From Rhynchopus sp. YZ270_cl-10 (taxonomy: Eukaryota > Euglenozoa > Diplonemea > Diplonemida > Diplonemidae): a stretch of DNA of 64,000 nt. Below are positions 16,449 through 26,829 of this stretch, in pieces. Position 1 is the first letter of the stretch, and each line of letters begins with the position of its first letter. The translations under genes were made by a program, and so were the position numbers. The notes under the pieces are model-generated. The model made no database searches. It was not told the DNA's origin and was given only the letters and a program-made list of their open reading frames with translations. The stretch spans positions 1 to 64,000 of the forward strand of contig OZ037878.1 of NCBI GenBank assembly GCA_964035575.1, written 5' to 3'.

Positions 16449-19400
16449 TCACCAGGTGGGCTGCTCGCATCTGTCCTCAAGACACACAGCTTCACCTTCA
16501 ATGTCCTGAGGCAGCAGTCCAGTGCTGTAGAAGCTTTCGCTCTGCGTTGGTGTGCCCTTCTGTGCCTGCCTGCAGAAGAACACCGCCACCGCCACTGCAA
16601 GCAGCAGACACGTGCCCAGTGCTGCGATCACCACCAGCGCTGCTGTGCTCAGCAGCGGTGCGTCCGCCTCCTCTACCGGCACAGGTGTGGGCAACAGCGC
16701 ACCCGCAGGCAGGGAGGTGTGCGGCACAGGCTGCGCTGAAGGCGATGATGATGCAGATGCGGGCGATGTGGGGGCAGGTGTCTCAGTGGCAGACGTCAGA
16801 GGTGCTTCTGTCACAGGTGACCCTGTTGCTGGCAGTGATGCAGACGTTGGATTCTTTGTGTCTGGCGCAGGAGTAACAGGTGCTTGTGTCTCAGGTGCAG
16901 GCGTCGGTGGCGATTCGGTCACAGGTGCGTGAGTAACAGGTGCACTCGTCTCAAGCGCATTGGTCTCGGGTGCCTTCGTCAGTGGCACTTCAGTCTCAGG
17001 TGCACCTGTCAGTGGGGATTCCGTCAAGGGTGTACTAGAAAGTGGCGATTCTGTGAGGGGTGCGTGAGTCAGTGGCGATTCTGTTTCGCCTGCTTGTGTC
17101 TGGGGCACTTGCGTCACTGGTGCATTGGTCAGAGACGACTGTGTCCCAGGTGTTTCTGTCTGCGGTGCTTGTGTCACTGTCCCGTCTTCAGGCACCGACG
17201 CTGGCAGGGCCGTCTCTGGCACTGGTGTGTAGATCGCTGGGATGTCTGTCGGCACAACACCGTTGCAGCTCCACCCAAACACAAAGCGTACGTGGATGTC
17301 TGGTGGTGCATACCACCCACTGTTGTTCACGGTGATGTGGAAGAGGCCATTGTTCGCGAAGTCTGCAGTCAGGTTTGATGACGGGACGTTCCAGTCACTC
17401 GTTAGCGGCTGCCCTGTTGCACTGTACACCTCTTTGCCTGAGCTGTCCACCATTGTCACACGTGTGCGGTCTTCAAAAAAGTTGAGCCACGCTGCCACCG
17501 ACAGTACACCGTAACACTGCACAGTCCAGGAGTGTGTATTCAGGTTTGGGATGTCTGTGAACAATCCCGAGAGCGACTTAAGCGACCTACTGTACGTGCC
17601 ACTGTCGGCCAGGGTGAGACACTCTGTCGCATTCGTGCCTGGTGCAGGTGGAATCACAGGTGCCTCCTCACACGTCCAGCTCAAGCTAAAAGATCCTGGT
17701 GTGCGGTACGCCATGTACTTCCAGCTGGCAAAACGCAGCACCATGTTCCCATCAGCAGGGTAGCTCGCTCGGTAGCGTCTCACGCCTGTCAGAGTGTCAA
17801 GGTTGTAACCGTAGCTGTTCTCCAGCGTGAGGATTTGGCCCATCGCGTCAAGATCAAGGTTGAACTCGGCGTGCAGTGTGCCTGTGCATGAGAGGTACCA
17901 ACATGCCGTCGGAACTGTGTATATACGTGGATCCTCATCCCCACTAGTATGAAAGGCAAACGACCCGTTAGCACTGTCCCCCACATCTGAGCACTGCGCC
18001 ATGGGCACAGCAGTGGGCGGCACCCTCGTTTCTGGAACAGCAGTTCTCGGTGCGTAAGGCAGCTCAGGGCTTGCCGCGTCACACGCCCAAGACATGAGGA
18101 GAATGTCGTCGTCCCACTTCGTGCTGTGCACAACATGCATCTGAAAGACACCCCCAGCAGGATACGTCTTGCTTGTGTTGATCATCGAACCCCTCGTCGC
18201 GTTCGCAAAGAACACCTCCCTGCCAGTTCCGTCCAAAAAGGTCACATTCGTCCCTCCTGACCAACTCGTGGGACCCATCTCCAACGACACAGCAAGCGTC
18301 CCGAGACACTGCACAGCAAAGCAGTGTGATGCAATTGCAGATAAGACCCGGCGGTAGGTGCCGACAGGTGCCAGGGTCAGGCACTCTGCACTGTCGATGC
18401 CTGGTGCAGGTGGTGGCACCCGAGCTGTCTCGCAGGTCCAGTTAAAGGTGACTAAGTTCCAGTTCCGCGGGTACTGCGTCACCGAGGACAGTGTCAGCAT
18501 GCCGTCAGCAGGGTAGCTCGCCACCAGGCGTCTTGTGTAATGCCCGATCTCCATGAGCTCGTACCCGTCCGCGTTGTGTAGTGTCAGCACCGGCGTACCG
18601 TATCCCTCACCAAGGGACGCCTTGATGTGAACAGTCCCCTCGCACTGCACTGACCAGCACTGCGACACTGCAAACGTGCCGCGCAGCGGAGCCTGCAACG
18701 CAACACACGGTGCTGTTGGTACAGGCGTCTCAGGTGCACCCGTCAGAGGTGTTGGTGTCCCACCGCCAATTGCAGGAAGTACAGGCACAGCAGCGTTGCA
18801 CCCCCACGCAAGAGCAAAGTACGCACCAATAAGGCTATACACGGAGTGCACGTGCACGAACATGTTCCCGTCGCTTGCATAACGCCCGCTAGTCCTGGCT
18901 GTGTCGCTGATGTGTTCCAGTGCGGTACCGTCACTCCCCTCAACTGTGATGTTAATGCGCATTGAATACACATTGAAAAGCACGTCCATGTCCAGGTCAA
19001 CGACACCTCTGCAGGGGATGGCGAGACAGTGGACTCTCTCACCTGCAGACAACGGCATGTTGTACGTCCCGACAGCGCCCAGTGTGAGACACGTCGCACT
19101 GTCGACGCCAGGTGCAGGCAGGGTGACTGCACCTGTGGTGCACGTGTAATCTATCTCGAAGGCAGTGTCACTAGCGTAGCGCTCGTAAGTGTAGCGGAAC
19201 GTCATGTCCCCGTCTGCGGGATAGCTTGCGACGTAGCTGTACGCCTCACCCGTGGAGTAGGGGGAAGGGTCAGGGCTCTGCAGCGCTGTCAGCTGGTACC
19301 CCGCAGAGTTCTCGAGACTCAGCACAGCGCGGTACCCTCGTTTCATTGTGAACTTCACGTGCAATGCGCCTTTGCACGTCAACTCCCAACACGAGTTGCC

Positions 19401-19577
19401 CACGGTGGCACCGTTCGTATACGCAAGCGGAGACGGCGGCAGTGCTGTGCAAGGCGCCATCGGTGTCTGTGTCTCTGGATGGGATGTGGGTGGTGCCATA
19501 GTTGGCGGGTCTGACGGGAGCACAACTGTTGTGGACACTGCACACACCAGAAGCGAGGTGCACAGTGGCAGCAGCAT
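16449..19577 (-). CDS. Large type I surface glycoprotein with mucin-like stalk
   Basis: 1042 aa. A signal peptide (about residues 1-20, MLLPLCTSLLVCAVS) precedes six Cys-containing modules of roughly 130-155 residues. These alternate between an A type (CW.L.C.G.LH..., then a VASYPADG-like signature) and a B type (CLTL..VGTY...), forming three A-B pairs. A long Thr/Pro stalk of TESPLT/TEAPVT repeats follows (about residues 780-940), then one transmembrane helix (about 979-1001, AALVVIAALGTCLLLAVAVA) and a 41-residue cytoplasmic tail. Many N-glycosylation sequons. The modules recall CUB or PPC beta-sandwiches, but I cannot assign a family. A likely trans-splice acceptor CACCAG lies about 37 nt upstream of ATG. 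The 5' flank is part of the 360-bp direct repeat. Probably a cell-surface receptor or coat protein. Confidence 0.88.
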   Translation of the reverse strand: MLLPLCTSLLVCAVSTTVVLPSDPPTMAPPTSHPETQTPMAPCTALPPSPLAYTNGATVGNSCWELTCKGALHVKFTMKRGYRAVLSLENSAGYQLTALQSPDPSPYSTGEAYSYVASYPADGDMTFRYTYERYASDTAFEIDYTCTTGAVTLPAPGVDSATCLTLGAVGTYNMPLSAGERVHCLAIPCRGVVDLDMDVLFNVYSMRINITVEGSDGTALEHISDTARTSGRYASDGNMFVHVHSVYSLIGAYFALAWGCNAAVPVLPAIGGGTPTPLTGAPETPVPTAPCVALQAPLRGTFAVSQCWSVQCEGTVHIKASLGEGYGTPVLTLHNADGYELMEIGHYTRRLVASYPADGMLTLSSVTQYPRNWNLVTFNWTCETARVPPPAPGIDSAECLTLAPVGTYRRVLSAIASHCFAVQCLGTLAVSLEMGPTSWSGGTNVTFLDGTGREVFFANATRGSMINTSKTYPAGGVFQMHVVHSTKWDDDILLMSWACDAASPELPYAPRTAVPETRVPPTAVPMAQCSDVGDSANGSFAFHTSGDEDPRIYTVPTACWYLSCTGTLHAEFNLDLDAMGQILTLENSYGYNLDTLTGVRRYRASYPADGNMVLRFASWKYMAYRTPGSFSLSWTCEEAPVIPPAPGTNATECLTLADSGTYSRSLKSLSGLFTDIPNLNTHSWTVQCYGVLSVAAWLNFFEDRTRVTMVDSSGKEVYSATGQPLTSDWNVPSSNLTADFANNGLFHITVNNSGWYAPPDIHVRFVFGWSCNGVVPTDIPAIYTPVPETALPASVPEDGTVTQAPQTETPGTQSSLTNAPVTQVPQTQAGETESPLTHAPLTESPLSSTPLTESPLTGAPETEVPLTKAPETNALETSAPVTHAPVTESPPTPAPETQAPVTPAPDTKNPTSASLPATGSPVTEAPLTSATETPAPTSPASASSSPSAQPVPHTSLPAGALLPTPVPVEEADAPLLSTAALVVIAALGTCLLLAVAVAVFFCRQAQKGTPTQSESFYSTGLLPQDIEGEAVCLEDRCEQPTW

Positions 19578-19944
19578 TTGGAGTGTGGTTGTTGTTACTT
19601 TAGAGGTGGAAGTACCTGGTGGTTTGTGAGTGGTGACAGGGGTGGAAACAAGACATGAGTAAAAGAACTGAACACATTATTTCTTAAATCCTAGGTAGGA
19701 CTCACACAGAGGGCAAATGTCTCGCCTCCTCAACAAACCTGCAGCCCTTCCAACGTCGGACAGATTCGCTAAATAGTGTTGATAATAAAAGTGGTTTAAG
19801 AATGTCACGCAAGCATTTGAATAGGCCTATGTAACGCTCAGAAGGAGAAAATAATGTTACTGTACAAATGAATAAAGCAAACACAAGAAGGTAACACTTT
19901 GCTATTCCGGCGAAATTTGTTCAGCAAAATACCTGCGACACGAT
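19577..19944. repeat. 360-bp direct repeat, right copy
   Basis: Counterpart of 14216-14574; it forms the 5' flank of the 1042-aa gene. Differences include a 2-nt change in the TTTCGAGAGG/TTTAGAGG segment and an ACATGAG insertion. Confidence 0.9.
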
Positions 19945-20353
19945 GAATAAAAACAAAAACAGCACATTAAAATCATACGAGTCTTCGCAATCCTTGTCGA
20001 TATGGAAGGCGTCAACGCGTACTCGTAGAAGAAGCACTACTGAGTAACTCTCTGCTGTATGTACGTCCACAATAAGGAAAAACGCGCGTGTTCATCGTTT
20101 TTGTAACGCACCGATGGAGTGAGGGAGGGGAGAGGGAAGAGGAGAGAAGAACAAGTAAGTGGTTTTGTTTATTTCTTTTTGTACAACAATCAACTGTGCG
20201 AGAACAGAGCTAAGTTAGGTTCTGCCTGGAAAGTGCAATTTATTTATGTTCCCCGGTGTTCCCGCCGTGTGAACGGGGTAAACCTACCTGTAAACTTACG
20301 GGTTCGCAGGTAAGGCGAACACCAATTATGTGTAAAAAAAAATAATAATCAAG
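19945..20353. other. Intergenic, no gene seen
   Basis: Holds the region 3' of the CFAP77-like gene. No RNA or protein gene recognised. Confidence 0.4.
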
Positions 20354-21049
20354 TTACAGTAAGGAAGACTGTGGGCGTGCACAGTCAGTCCTGCCTGGAA
20401 TGTTTCGGAAGCGCCTGAGAGTGAATCGTGTGAGCGGGTCTGACAGGTCCAGTCCACGGTGCTGCGAAATGCTGTGATTCCCCATCAAATGTGCAAGCGC
20501 GTTCTCACGTCTCCGCTCTCTTTGCTCAACTTCGTTCTTGAGCTTGGTTTCCCTTTTCTCTTGAAGCGTTGTTTGAGCTGTCACCCAATCTGAAGCAAAC
20601 TTATGTGATATCAAGTCCCCAACACTGACACCCTTTTTAGTCGATGTGCCAAATGCAAAGGAGTCGGGGAGCTTGAGGCCTTGCGGCTGGAGGGAGTGCG
20701 GCAGCCGTTGAGGCGAGCAGCTGTTAGGGCGTGACTTGTGCAGCTCCCTCCTGAAGGAGGTGATGTGCTTTGGTGTGATGCACTTCGCATTCACGGCTTT
20801 TATGTTCATGGAAATGAACTTCTTGTTGTTACGCGTGAGTGACGCCTTCGACGGCACGTGCCCCCTCCACGACAGTACCACCTCACCAGCGGACTCTGGG
20901 TCACGGCGTACCTGTGCTCCATACGTTTTGCCTTCCGGAAAAACTGGGCTGCAGGCACGTTTAGGTGCTAACCCGACTTCGTGCCGTACGATGATCGCAT
21001 GACGCTTTGGACGCGGTCGCCCTACGATTACATTATCTAGTTCCACCAT
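20354..21049 (-). CDS. CFAP77-like axonemal protein
   Basis: 231 aa. The order of motifs matches the CFAP77 (C9orf171) family as I remember it: GKTYG near residue 42, a W..H.PS block (SWRGHVPSKASLTRN, residues 60-74), N..A...K..TP..I.SFRRELHKSR (about 85-110), then LPDSFAFGTST (residues 127-137) and a DLISHKFASDW block. CFAP77 binds inside doublet microtubules of cilia. No signal peptide or membrane segment. Start ATG at 21049 follows GGACAG, a possible SL acceptor. Length is close to the family. Assignment is by motif order, not by search. Confidence 0.55.
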   Translation of the reverse strand: MVELDNVIVGRPRPKRHAIIVRHEVGLAPKRACSPVFPEGKTYGAQVRRDPESAGEVVLSWRGHVPSKASLTRNNKKFISMNIKAVNAKCITPKHITSFRRELHKSRPNSCSPQRLPHSLQPQGLKLPDSFAFGTSTKKGVSVGDLISHKFASDWVTAQTTLQEKRETKLKNEVEQRERRRENALAHLMGNHSISQHRGLDLSDPLTRFTLRRFRNIPGRTDCARPQSSLL

Positions 21050-21207
21050 CGCTCTGTCCTGAATGTGAAATGTGGTTGGGGGAGCGCGAAGTGCAAGGGA
21101 GAAAACTGAGGGGTTTTTTTTGATACGGAAATCGCAAAAGCAAAAAAAAATACAAAAATGAAAGCCCCTGGAAAGGGGCTTTCATTTGTGAAGTGCGCAA
21201 AGTTCTG

Positions 21208-24200
21208 TCACGCAGTCCGCGAGAGCGGGGGGAGTCGTCTGTGTCGCAGCTGTCGGGGCGACGCGTTGTTGGGGCGGGCGGGATGGGTGCGGGCAGCACG
21301 TGGCTTTGCTGCGTTACGTCCGTTGCGTTGTGTTGGTGACGGTGCAGGCGCGCTGCGTGTGGGGTGGCGTAGACGTGACGGGACAGTCGAGCTGGAGTTC
21401 GTAAACGCCGACCGTGCCCTCCGCTGCGGTGCGGGCACGTACTGCACCTGCGTTCCCCTGTTCGCACGGGGCCTGCTGCGTATCGGACTCAGCCGTCCAC
21501 CTCTCGCATTGGACGGCGCAACCTGGTCGTGTATCATTGACACCTGCTTGTTCCCGTTCGCGCCAGAAGCAGCAAGGTACCCGTCCACACCCCCCTCCTT
21601 CCCTTCAAGGAGTTTGTACAGACGCCATGCCTGCTCACTCACATTGTCCGGACGCATCTGTGAAACTGACACGGGGAGGGGCTTGAGGATCTCAGTGTCG
21701 CTGACACTCACTGTAAGAGATATCGTGTACACACCGGCCTTGAGCGGCACAATGGTGACGACCCAGTCTGTGCCAAGTGGGCGGACGTGCGTTACCTTGG
21801 CTGTTTTGTTGGCCACCTTGAACTCGACGCCGTAGATGAGAGGAATGCCGTTCATGTCGCGCACCCTGAAGCGCGGGGCCGGGTCCAGCGCTTCGCCTTG
21901 TCGTGCCTCGAACACAGGTACCTTCTGCATCACGTCTGCTGTGAAGGAAAACACCTCTGCCTTCTTCCCAGGCGAACTCAACACTGAGAACGACATCATC
22001 GACGACGGGGTGGGTGGCAGTGACGACCCTGACGCTTGCGACGTTGCGCCTGGTGACATGGCAACATCCAGATGCGACGTCGTCGGCGCAAGCGGCGAGG
22101 ACAGCGGTGAAGCCGTTGGGAGGGGACGTGTGTCTGCTTCCTTCGCCTTGGCCCGTGTCTTGCGGGGGAAGACGCAGCGCGAGAGGAGTTTGAGCCCGGT
22201 GAGCAGGTTTGTCCCTCGTACACTGACGGGAGCAGCACGCATGAGGCGGAGAAGACCACCCTTGCTGGATTCGCGCCATGCGAGGTAGCGCTTTGTCTCT
22301 TCGTCCTCGATGTGCTGGAGGTTCTGCCTGTACTTGTCGTAGTGGTGGTAGAGGACGAAGGTGTGGACTGTGGGCAGGGAGATGCGGCTGCGTGCCTCCT
22401 GCTCGCGTATGAAGAGACGTGCGTGGTGCTCGCGGTAGCAAGCGACCATGGTCGTGCGCAGTGTGCGCAGCAGCAGGTCGTACGCGTCGTCCTCCTCCTG
22501 CATCACGACGTCGACACCCTCCTCCGCGTCAAGCAGCAGCGACGCGCATCGTGCAGCGTGCATCGCGTCCTTCTTCCCAAACACTTTGATTGTCGACTGA
22601 ATCGCGGCAGCAAACTTCTCCCACTTCGCAATGAGGCTCTCGCTCAGCGTCGTCCGTCGCTCGCGCTCGACACGGCACAGCGTTGTGTACTGCACGTCAC
22701 GCATTGCCTCATAGAACCCTGCGAACATGATGACACGCTCCTCACGTGCCTCCGAACGGACGTGGCGCCGCAGTAGTCCTTCCTCCAGGTCAATGCGCGT
22801 CAGCTGCTCGAGAACGACAAGCTCTTTTACCTGAATCGCGTTGCACGCACAGAGGAAGGCCGAGTGCTGCGAGAGCACCTCACAGAGCTGCGAAGGGAGG
22901 TGTAGGGGTTGAGTGGTCATTATGGTGCAGAAAAACACAAAAGAAGTATTTTCATCACAAAAGAAAAAGACCTTATGCCCCATGGTAACAACTTATTCAC
23001 AGACTCAAAAACATAAGGGGGCACAAAGACATACCCGCTGCACCTGGACCATTCCACGGGAATGCTGTTCCCCCTCCATTTCATGCCGGTGCCGGTCCTC
23101 CAGAAGGAAGAACTCTTGCCGTGCGGTGTGCTGCACTGCAAGCATGAGGGCCCGGTTCATCGCAAGCCTAGTTGCCACCTCTTCCGTGTGAATGCTCTGC
23201 TGCTCGAGCTCGAGCTCGACGATGTGGCGGTGGTGCTCCTCTACTGTGCAGAGCGCCTTGCGCTCAACGAGGAAGATGCGGTAGTGTGTTGTCTTGCGCA
23301 GGAGCTCGAAACACAGCGGCTCTGCGTCCTCTAGGTACTCCATGTAGGCAAAGCCGCTGAGCACGGTGAGGTTGTACATGGCGTGCTCGTCAAAGGCCTC
23401 ACGCTGCATGCGGTGCATCCTTTCATGCATCGCAGTGCACATCCGGTGCCACGTCTGATGCTCCTCCAGCTCCACCTGCGCTACCTGCGCCTCCGTCTCC
23501 ACCAGGTGGCGCGACACCCTGTGCGCCTTCTCGGCCTCCCACTTCTGCAGCGCATGCGTGCGTCTCACATGGTCAATAGAGGACTCGGAGCATTTTCTGT
23601 TGAAGGCATGGTACTTCGCAAATTTCTCCAGTTCAACGTCGAGTTGCCACCGTAGCACTGTCTCCACCTCCTGCAAGGCGGCCCGCTCAATGGTGTGCAG
23701 GTGGTGACGCTGCTCAATGCCAAGCAGGTCAGCCTCCTGGAGGCAGGCAACCTGGTGCAGCCCTTTGTCCCTGCTGACCTCACCTTGGTAACGCACAACC
23801 TGCTCCACCTCAGCAAAGGCACGCAGCTCGATGCCACGGAGCTGCTCCCTCTCACACGCCTTGAGGTACATCAGGTGCACGTCTGCTGCCTCGCTCGCAG
23901 CACTGCGCAGCACGTCCTCCTCCTGCACCGTGCGTTCCAGGAGGTAGCCACGCACAAACTGGATACGCTCATAGGTCTTCTTCTCCTGCACCATCAGACA
24001 CACCAGAAGGCACACCCCGTGGTAGGCGGTGTGCTCGACCACACCCCTGGCGCAGCCCTCCTCTGCAAGTTGCCACCGCACGGCAGACTCTACCTCGACG
24101 AACGCACGCCTCTCAATGATGTGCAGCTCTGCTACAAACCCACACAGCAGCTGCAGCCGTGCACTGTGCTCCGACAGTGTATGCTGCTCGCAGCTTTCGA

Positions 24201-26268
24201 GGGCGGCGAGACGCCATCGCAAGACGTCCTCCTTGAGCATGAGATGTCTGCGGTCAATCTCATTGCGCTGGTCCACCTCATCCTGCAGGAGCACCGCAAA
24301 GGCGAGACCCTCCTCCTTCGCAGCAAGCGTGAAGGTGTGCACCTTCTCGACCTGCCAACGGAAGACACTTTCTACGTCGCTCAGCGCTGCCCTCTCTATG
24401 TGGTGCAGGTCTGCAAGACGGGCAACACGCAGCATGCGCCACGCCCACTCTTCTTCTAGCTCTGTCGCACCGCGAGCGAGAGCAGAATCGTCACCCTGCC
24501 AACGCACTACTGCCTCCGTATCGGCGAAGGCTGCACGCTCAATGCGCAGCAGATTGTAGTGGTTTATGTCGCATATGCCCATCACCTCATGCTCCTGCAC
24601 AAGGCAGAGGTGCGCGGACGCTGCCTCCTCCTCATAGGGGAAGCGGCACACCCGCTCGTCTGCAGCCACCGCACGGCGCTGCAGGTGCAGCAGCCCCTCC
24701 CAACGCTCATATGCCAGCAAACCACGGTGCACCTCGTCCAGCACGCTAGTGTGCTCTGCAAGCAACCCATGCTGCAGCCCCGTCAAGGTAAGCATGCTGT
24801 TGTAAAGACAGTTCTTCCGTGCGCACCACTGACACAGCTGTAGGAAATCCTCCGCCCAGCGCGCCATTGCGACATAGCGAGCCTGCATCAACACAACACG
24901 CCCCTCCTCTTCTGTAAGGAGCACATCCCTTTCGAAGCGTTCTGTGCATTCAACATCGCACCGCACAGCATGCGATTCGTTCTCTGTGTCAAGAAGCTGG
25001 ACCACATGCCGGCCAAGCAGCTCTTCGGTGAGAACTGCGATGAAGCCGCCTTCGTGAAAGGCAGACACTGTGGATCGCGATGCGTCCTCTGTGGCAAAGA
25101 GGCGCGTGGCCTCTTCTTCAGAGAGGAGCAGCTTGCGTTCGTAGTACTGCACTCCATGGAAGAACCACACAAAGCCGTCGAGGCGGGCACGCTCCGCTTC
25201 GAATGTGGCCCACTCCCGTTGGATGTTCTCGTGCATTACAAAGCGCACCTTTGTTTCGGAGGCAGCGAGGAAGGCACCGCCCGTGGCATAGAGGTCTTCC
25301 CACTCTGTGCCGTACATGGTGTTGCGTTCGCAGCGCTCTGCCGCCTTCATCTCCTTGCGTTCGATGTGGCGGCGTTCCTCGTACATCCACAGCCAGACGT
25401 CCATAAGGTCCTCCATACGCTCTGCACGCGTTGCCTCCAAATACTCAACACACCTCCCCAACAAAACAAACCGACACGCAACCCCAAACCTCTCCATCGC
25501 CTCCGCACCCTCAATCCCACGGACATGCGGGTCCACAGAGTGCTCCTCCACGCTAAGCCGCCCAGGGGGGAGCTGTCGGCAGCCATGCCACCACACCTCA
25601 CGCCATGGGGTGCCACGTCCTCGGGTGCGTTCTTCCATGCTGAGAAGAATGTGGATGCTGCGTCTGCTGCGGCTGCGCTCCGTGTAGGAGGCGATCTCCT
25701 CATTCCATTTGTGTTGTGCAATCTCGAGTGCAGCCGCATCGCAGCGTTGGAAGTGCTGTAGGGTGCGTGCCTTCTGGCGTCGCAGGACACATGCGTGGCG
25801 CAGCACAGTCTGCTGTTGCACCCATCCGTCACCTTCCGGGAGGTGCGACACATCGCCCATCTGATCTTGCACAGTCGTCTCCACCTCAGAGACGAGGTGC
25901 GCCGTCTTCGCTTTGTGCCCCTCAGCGAACCGCTGCAACATTCGCTTCACGTCATCGTCACGTTGCCGCTCAAGGTGCGAGAGACCTTCGTATCGACGCA
26001 GCGCGGCCTCCCGCTCGCTTTCAAGCTGCAAATACTCTGCTTCGCTGTGGCAAATGGTAGCAGCAGTGTCGTGCCACTGTACGCCCTGCGCAGTGACCAG
26101 TGCTCCGAACGCAGTGTTCTCTTCAGCAGCGATCATCGCACGCACCCCATCAGAGACAACCTGCAGCTTCCCCAGCAGCGCCTCCACGTAGCGCACGGCG
26201 GCAAGGATGTGTTTCTTCTCGTCAATCGACCGTTGCAGTTGTGGGGAGAGAAGAGCGATGCTCGCCAT
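21208..26268 (-). CDS. Giant helical-repeat protein, two exons
   Basis: Exon 1 is 26268-23035 (1078 codons), the intron 23034-22888 (147 nt, GTATGT...CTTCGCAG), and exon 2 22887-21208 (559 codons plus stop), joined in phase 0 for about 1637 aa. The start MASIALLSPQLQRSIDEKK follows the upstream leader. The body is almost wholly charged alpha-helix with a degenerate repeat of about 45-60 residues carrying IERAALxDVExVxRWQ (for example HHIERAALSDVESVFRWQ). A helix ELVVLEQLTRIDLEEGLLRR in exon 2 continues the pattern. The C-terminal third has a beta-rich segment (VKVTHVRPLGTDWVVTIVPL-like) that could be an Ig/filamin fold, then a basic low-complexity tail. Alternatively two genes, the second starting MTTQPLHL at 22920; the donor, acceptor and phase favour one. 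Probably cytoskeletal; no family recognised. Confidence 0.7.
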
Positions 26269-26829
26269 TGTGTCGGGAGGGGGTTTTCTTGAAAGGGGTT
26301 GTGTGTGGCGGAGAGGGGTGAGTAAAAAACTAAAGGGTTTCATGTAAAATTTTAAAAGGGGTCCAACGATTGTTTACGTTTTGGTCGAACGTGAATATGA
26401 GGCAACGGAATTGCTGCTGTTTGTGTCAGAGTGAGCTGAGTAATGTTTGTCATCAGAGTCGATCAAGCTAACAGGAAACGTTGAAAAGGTTTGTCATCAC
26501 GTCTCGGGGAAATGGAAGTTGGAAACAGCACAGACAGGTCTCTTGCCAAGGTTGACAGGCAGATGTGAGGGAGTTACCCAAATGACCGCCAGAGGACCTT
26601 GTCCTCAATCAAATGATACCTTCTTCTTTCAGGTTGGGGAGGGAGGTGGTAAAAACGCTGCACAAGGGAGGTGGGAATGTCTTATTTTGTCTGTTTTGTG
26701 TTGCGACTGAAAAGCAGGGGAAAAGAAAGAAAACTTGAAAGATGTACCGCAACACGAACCCTTGCTCTCTGCGAACCCTGCTTCCCTTTCCTCAGAGGGC
26801 TCTGTGTCTGCATGAAGACGCTTCCGCCT
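26269..26829. other. Intergenic, 3' of UBL-LRR gene 1
   Basis: 26750-26829 still matches the 3' part of the second UBL-LRR unit (29215-29300). No other gene seen. Confidence 0.5.

Noticed and set aside
14216-19944. LTR retrotransposon, because of 360-bp direct repeats 5 kb apart
   Set aside because: No polymerase or capsid-type coding between the repeats, no TG...CA ends or primer-binding site, and the right copy is simply the 5' flank of a signal-peptide surface protein gene.
23695-25761. Plus-strand frames of about 250 codons opposite the giant helical protein
   Set aside because: Mirror images of the repeat-rich coding strand. The minus strand has coherent heptad and repeat structure.
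26350-26680. Upstream start at 26343 for the giant protein
   Set aside because: The extra 25 residues (MKPFSFLLTPLRHTQPLSRK...) resemble a translated leader, and MASI lies closer to the coherent helical sequence.
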